NCBI RefSeq assembly: GCF_900112615.1
Contig: NZ_FOMK01000004.1
Span: forward strand, 558,001 to 622,000
Reading direction: 5' to 3'
Source: Chitinophaga sp. CF118
Lineage (GTDB): Bacteria; Bacteroidota; Bacteroidia; Chitinophagales; Chitinophagaceae
Length of the DNA: 64,000 bases
Positions 60,467 to 64,000 of this stretch are shown in pieces (the stretch's first letter is position 1; every line of letters starts with the position of its first letter). The position numbers and the translations under genes are program-made. A model generated the notes under the pieces. The model searched no databases. It saw only the letters and a list, made by a program, of their open reading frames with translations, and had not been told where the DNA came from.

Positions 60467-63400
60467 CTTTTTATTACCAGGTATCCGGTGTAACGTTTTT
60501 TATTACCACTGCCATCAGTATAATGGATGATATAGAAATAAGAACCATCCAATACATCCTTATTCTTTCCTCCTCCTGCATTGGCTCTGCCCTTGAAGTT
60601 GTTGGTCACGTTATTGTATCCTTTCGTTGTGAATATCGTACCACCCCAACGGTTAAATATTATGATATCGTTATCTGGAAATTTATCAATGTTTTCAATG
60701 TATAATGCATCATTACCCAGGCCATCATTGTTTGGAGAAATAGCCGGATGTACTCTTATCTCACCCTTATTATTATCCTCCCATCTGCCATCTGTAATAA
60801 ACCGTTCTATATAGTCTGGTACACCATCTCCATCCGCATCACAATCCATACATATTTCAATGATACCACTGGCTGAAATAACAGAGTCAATTACAGGTAC
60901 ATGCTGGTCTGAAGGGACTGTTGCTCTGAGTAGTCTCATACCAAACATCTTATTCCTCTCAACCCCGTTCACAAATACAGGTACTTCTGAAGTAGACTGA
61001 CCTGGCAATATTAATAGTGGTGTAACTGCATTATCATAATCCTTCCCTCCTACTGCGGCTAATGTACCTGCTGGTAATTCTCCTGCTGCCGGTGTAAAGA
61101 ATTCATAATACAATGTAACGATCCGGGAACTTGGACGATTCAACCTGAGTAAGAATGGTAATGGTTGCCCAACGGTGTCAAAGTCTACTTTTGCAATATA
61201 GCGGCTGGATGCAAAAGAGATCTTCATTGAATCATTATCTATTACCGCATTCTTCACTTCAGCGGCCAGTCCTAATGTATATGCCGGTGTGCCGCTACCA
61301 TTCACATAAGCTTTAGTACTTACCTGAATAAATCCATCATCATCACTTACATCATTATCATTTATTTTAACTGTGATGGTTCTTTCTTTCTGTCCTGCCA
61401 ACATTGTAACAATGAGCGTGTCTCCTTTTACAACACCTCCGCCAAGCGTAAGTGTTCTGAAAGCATCGCATGTAGCAACGATGGTTATAGGCATATCTGC
61501 TTTAGCAGCTTTGGTAGCTCTAACGATAAACGATACTTCATCTCCTTCCGTAACAACACTGGTCGAAGTAAAGAGGTTTATAGCCGGTGTATCAATATTG
61601 TTATTATAGATGGTAAGTGTTGCCTGGGGAACTGCTACAAAACTCCATACTACACCAGGTGTAGTGGAACTGGCAGAACTCAGTTGTAACTGTACTGTCT
61701 GACTTGGACCTGCATAGGTAATTCCGGATGGAATGATTTTAACAAGTGTTCCATATGATCCCGCAGGGATAACCACATTACCCGATAGACCTACATAATC
61801 TGTTCCTGCAGTGGCAGTACCACCTATATTATAATTCACAGATATTGGTTGTGCTGCTATCACAGTAGTATCATTGAAACGTACCATAAAGGCACCTTCT
61901 ATAGTAGGCTGTGTAGCATCAACTACTTTCTCTACCAGGATCTGACGGGCAATTGCTTTAGGTCCTGTGGATGCTGATTCATCATCTGTTACTGTCAGCG
62001 TAATTGTAGCAGCATCAACAATCATATTTGTTCCGCCCGAAATTGCTTTCACCAGCTTAACCGTTAATGGGAGGTTACCCTGGATGATCTGATCGTCCTG
62101 GATAAGAACTGGAACAATAACGCTGTCTTGTCCGGCTGGTATTACTACTGTTGTCGCAACCGCCTGAATGTTGGTGCCTGCATAAGTTACCTGTAATGTA
62201 ACCGTTACATCTGTTGCAGAAGTAATTGGCAACTTCACTACAAATGCACCATCTGTTGCAGGTTCTGCCGGATCAGTAAGTTTAGACAACTTTATTGCAG
62301 CACCTGGTTTGTCTAGTATATTGATTGGCGCAATAGGAGCTACAGTATATCCGGTAGCACTTGCTGCAAATTGTAAGATGGTGGTTCCTTCTATTTTGAA
62401 GTTGTCCGGTATATTAAGGAAGAACGTAACAAAGTTGCTGTCTTTCGGTAATGTTACTACAGTTGGTATCCCGTTATAATTAGTGATATCTGCTGTAGAA
62501 GATGGATCCGGAGCTACATTGATCGATAAATCCTGTGTAGAAATAACTGTCGCATCTGCATAACCTATTGTCACTTTGGAGAAACTACCCTTATGAATAG
62601 ACGTAGAGTCAATAGTGATCTTAAGTTTTGCTTTTGCAGGATCCAGAATTGTAGCATCATCAATAAATACATTCAGACTATCTGTAGTGACACTCGTCAT
62701 ATTTGTTACCGTACCTGTAATCCTTAACAATTCTGCGCTTTCCAGGAAATTATCTGTGTTCGCAGTAAAGGTAAAGTCCTGGTAACCTATTGAAGGATCG
62801 ATTGTAACCACTACAGGAATACCCGTATAATCGCTGCTGGCTGCAGCAGAAAGTACGCTGCTTGTAACGGATAACTGCACCGGAGTTGCCGGTAAGATAC
62901 CTGCAGGGAAACTAGCTCTTACAGTATATGTATTACCTTCCAGCACATGGCTGCCCTGTGTTGTGGGCTGCGGTGTAAAGGTGATCTTACGGTTAGAGAT
63001 AGCAGTAGCATCTTTGATTTGCAGTGTAATGGAATCTTTAGGATATCCTGCAGCATCTATATATACTACAAGTGTTTCATCATCTCCAACTATATTATCA
63101 ACACTGGCAGAAATTTGCGCAAGAGTGATTGAATTACCTACCAGCGAAACTGTTTGTGGTAATCCGGAATAACCACTGGTAGCACCTGAACTAAGTCCTC
63201 TGGAAGCAGTGATTGATAAAGGCACTGAAGTAGTGGCGCCTCCGGACAATTTAATAGTAACGGATGCTCCAGCCCCTCCTTCTACTATAGTTGAAAGATC
63301 GCTGGTAATAATTAAACTGGTAGATACTACCTTATCTTTTATTGTAACAGTTGCTCCCTGATTTACCACTACACCCGTAATTGCAGGTGACGCAGCAGTA

Positions 63401-64000
63401 CCACCCAGGATAAGGGATTCATCACCTTCTGTTACACCATCATCTATAATTGTTACAGCGGTAGTATTACTGTGGTTATTTGTTTTATCTAATGTCAGCG
63501 TTGTAGAATCCAGTGTATAATCTCCGGCAGATGCTGTAGAAGCAGCTATCAGCGATGGCGTTATAACAATCGGCACTTCTGTGGTAATACCTGCAGGCAG
63601 ACTGTAAGTAAAGCTGTAGCTGGTACCACCTTCATTCATTATTGTGGTACTCGGAGTAACTGTGATAATCTTATTAGCCGGATTCGTACCTGTAGCATCC
63701 TGGATGGTACCACCAAACGATGGAATGTTAAGACCTGGAATACTTGTAGAGCTAGCCTGTAATGTGAATGCCTCATCCGCTTCCAGGATACCATCTGTAA
63801 CAGCAGATAATGCACTGTTAACGGTATAACTGTTTGTTAAGGAAGGTAAAGTTATTGTAGAAGAAGCAAGATTATAATCTGTGGTGGCAGCTATTGATGC
63901 AGCATTGTGTGTTAATGTAATCGCAATAGGATCTTCTGCACTGATAGCTGAGTTTACAAAGTTGATTTTGATTCCTGTATTATTACCTTCACTCAGTGTT
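60463..64000 (-). CDS. Large Calx-beta-repeat surface protein with CHU_C/T9SS type B sorting domain (5' end outside window)
   Basis: The frame stays open to the window edge, beyond the first internal ATG at 63639, so at least 1178 residues are present and the N-terminus is missing. The body is a series of ~100-110-residue Calx-beta-like modules (GGTATAGTDYVGLSGNVVIPAGS; VTEGDE; VLEGNT). It ends in a thrombospondin-type-3-like acidic stretch (CMDCDADGDGVPDYIE) and a gliding-motility C-terminal domain (HPAISPNNDGLGNDALYIENIDKFPDNDIIIFNRWGGTIF...YTGYLVIKR), which sends it through the type IX system. It probably acts as a cell-surface adhesin. PorP is cotranscribed downstream. Confidence 0.93.
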   Translation of the reverse strand, partial: TLSEGNNTGIKINFVNSAISAEDPIAITLTHNAASIAATTDYNLASSTITLPSLTNSYTVNSALSAVTDGILEADEAFTLQASSTSIPGLNIPSFGGTIQDATGTNPANKIITVTPSTTIMNEGGTSYSFTYSLPAGITTEVPIVITPSLIAASTASAGDYTLDSTTLTLDKTNNHSNTTAVTIIDDGVTEGDESLILGGTAASPAITGVVVNQGATVTIKDKVVSTSLIITSDLSTIVEGGAGASVTIKLSGGATTSVPLSITASRGLSSGATSGYSGLPQTVSLVGNSITLAQISASVDNIVGDDETLVVYIDAAGYPKDSITLQIKDATAISNRKITFTPQPTTQGSHVLEGNTYTVRASFPAGILPATPVQLSVTSSVLSAAASSDYTGIPVVVTIDPSIGYQDFTFTANTDNFLESAELLRITGTVTNMTSVTTDSLNVFIDDATILDPAKAKLKITIDSTSIHKGSFSKVTIGYADATVISTQDLSINVAPDPSSTADITNYNGIPTVVTLPKDSNFVTFFLNIPDNFKIEGTTILQFAASATGYTVAPIAPINILDKPGAAIKLSKLTDPAEPATDGAFVVKLPITSATDVTVTLQVTYAGTNIQAVATTVVIPAGQDSVIVPVLIQDDQIIQGNLPLTVKLVKAISGGTNMIVDAATITLTVTDDESASTGPKAIARQILVEKVVDATQPTIEGAFMVRFNDTTVIAAQPISVNYNIGGTATAGTDYVGLSGNVVIPAGSYGTLVKIIPSGITYAGPSQTVQLQLSSASSTTPGVVWSFVAVPQATLTIYNNNIDTPAINLFTSTSVVTEGDEVSFIVRATKAAKADMPITIVATCDAFRTLTLGGGVVKGDTLIVTMLAGQKERTITVKINDNDVSDDDGFIQVSTKAYVNGSGTPAYTLGLAAEVKNAVIDNDSMKISFASSRYIAKVDFDTVGQPLPFLLRLNRPSSRIVTLYYEFFTPAAGELPAGTLAAVGGKDYDNAVTPLLILPGQSTSEVPVFVNGVERNKMFGMRLLRATVPSDQHVPVIDSVISASGIIEICMDCDADGDGVPDYIERFITDGRWEDNNKGEIRVHPAISPNNDGLGNDALYIENIDKFPDNDIIIFNRWGGTIFTTKGYNNVTNNFKGRANAGGGKNKDVLDGSYFYIIHYTDGSGNKKRYTGYLVIKR

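Noticed and set aside
1..64000. CRISPR arrays, insertion sequences, transposases or integrases
   Set aside because: No regularly spaced repeats of CRISPR size and no recombinase motifs were found on reading all frames; the tandem repeats present are the tRNA array and protein-coding repeats.

Overview
The window looks like a chromosome segment of a Bacteroidota bacterium, most likely Chitinophaga or a close relative in the Chitinophagaceae. The evidence is a SusC/SusD pair with its own ECF sigma factor and FecR regulator, type IX secretion sorting domains, a PorP/SprF protein next to a gliding-type (CHU_C) adhesin, a hybrid two-component regulator, promoters of the TTTG-N19-TAnnTTTG type, and weak or absent Shine-Dalgarno sequences. 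There is no transposase, integrase or CRISPR array.

Layout. (1) 0.2-11.4 kb: a secreted multidomain glycosidase-like protein converging on a giant hybrid regulator, an AraC regulator, a secreted amidohydrolase, a Crp/Fnr regulator divergent from a DJ-1/PfpI protein across a perfect CRP-type palindrome, a 40-bp perfect hairpin and a fasciclin protein. (2) 11.5-14.1 kb: a family 2A encapsulin operon, shell plus cysteine desulfurase cargo. (3) 14.5-20.3 kb: a LytTR response regulator and its TPR histidine kinase, then exported WG-repeat, TPR and unknown proteins. (4) 20.4-22.7 kb: a four-gene membrane/repeat-protein operon. (5) 23.0-30.7 kb: sigma factor, FecR, SusC, SusD and a TlpA-like thioredoxin, read leftward. 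(6) 30.9-34.7 kb: a beta-propeller lipoprotein, a PI-PLC-like phosphodiesterase and a prohibitin-family protein. (7) 34.8-35.85 kb: two paralogous 21-22 residue peptide ORFs, each followed by a hairpin and an intrinsic terminator, then a tandem array of seven divergent tRNA genes (Pro-Phe-His-Pro-Phe-His-Pro). (8) 36-40.5 kb: accessory genes: an orphan polymorphic-toxin tip with a probable immunity gene, a DUF6088 pair, a decayed XRE regulator and small membrane proteins. (9) 40.9-49.6 kb: a type I restriction-modification locus carrying a DUF1016 nuclease and a GIY-YIG protein, lying against the 3' end of tmRNA. (10) 50.1-64 kb: core genes (ssrA, rseP, dxr, rplU-rpmA), a GH3 protein, an AKP-rich histone-like protein, a PolX-like protein with an altered polymerase site, and a T9SS adhesin/PorP pair cut by the window end.

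The most unusual feature is region 7. Both small peptides are rich in His, Pro and Phe, and the array directly downstream encodes exactly tRNA-Pro, tRNA-Phe and tRNA-His. The second terminator ends one or two bases before the first tRNA, so transcription from upstream must read through it. This suggests a tRNA-responsive attenuator that controls tRNA genes, or specialised tRNAs paired with a peptide. Also notable are a dispersed hairpin-plus-tail repeat resembling tRNA/tmRNA 3' ends, and a possible tmRNA-targeted island around the restriction locus.
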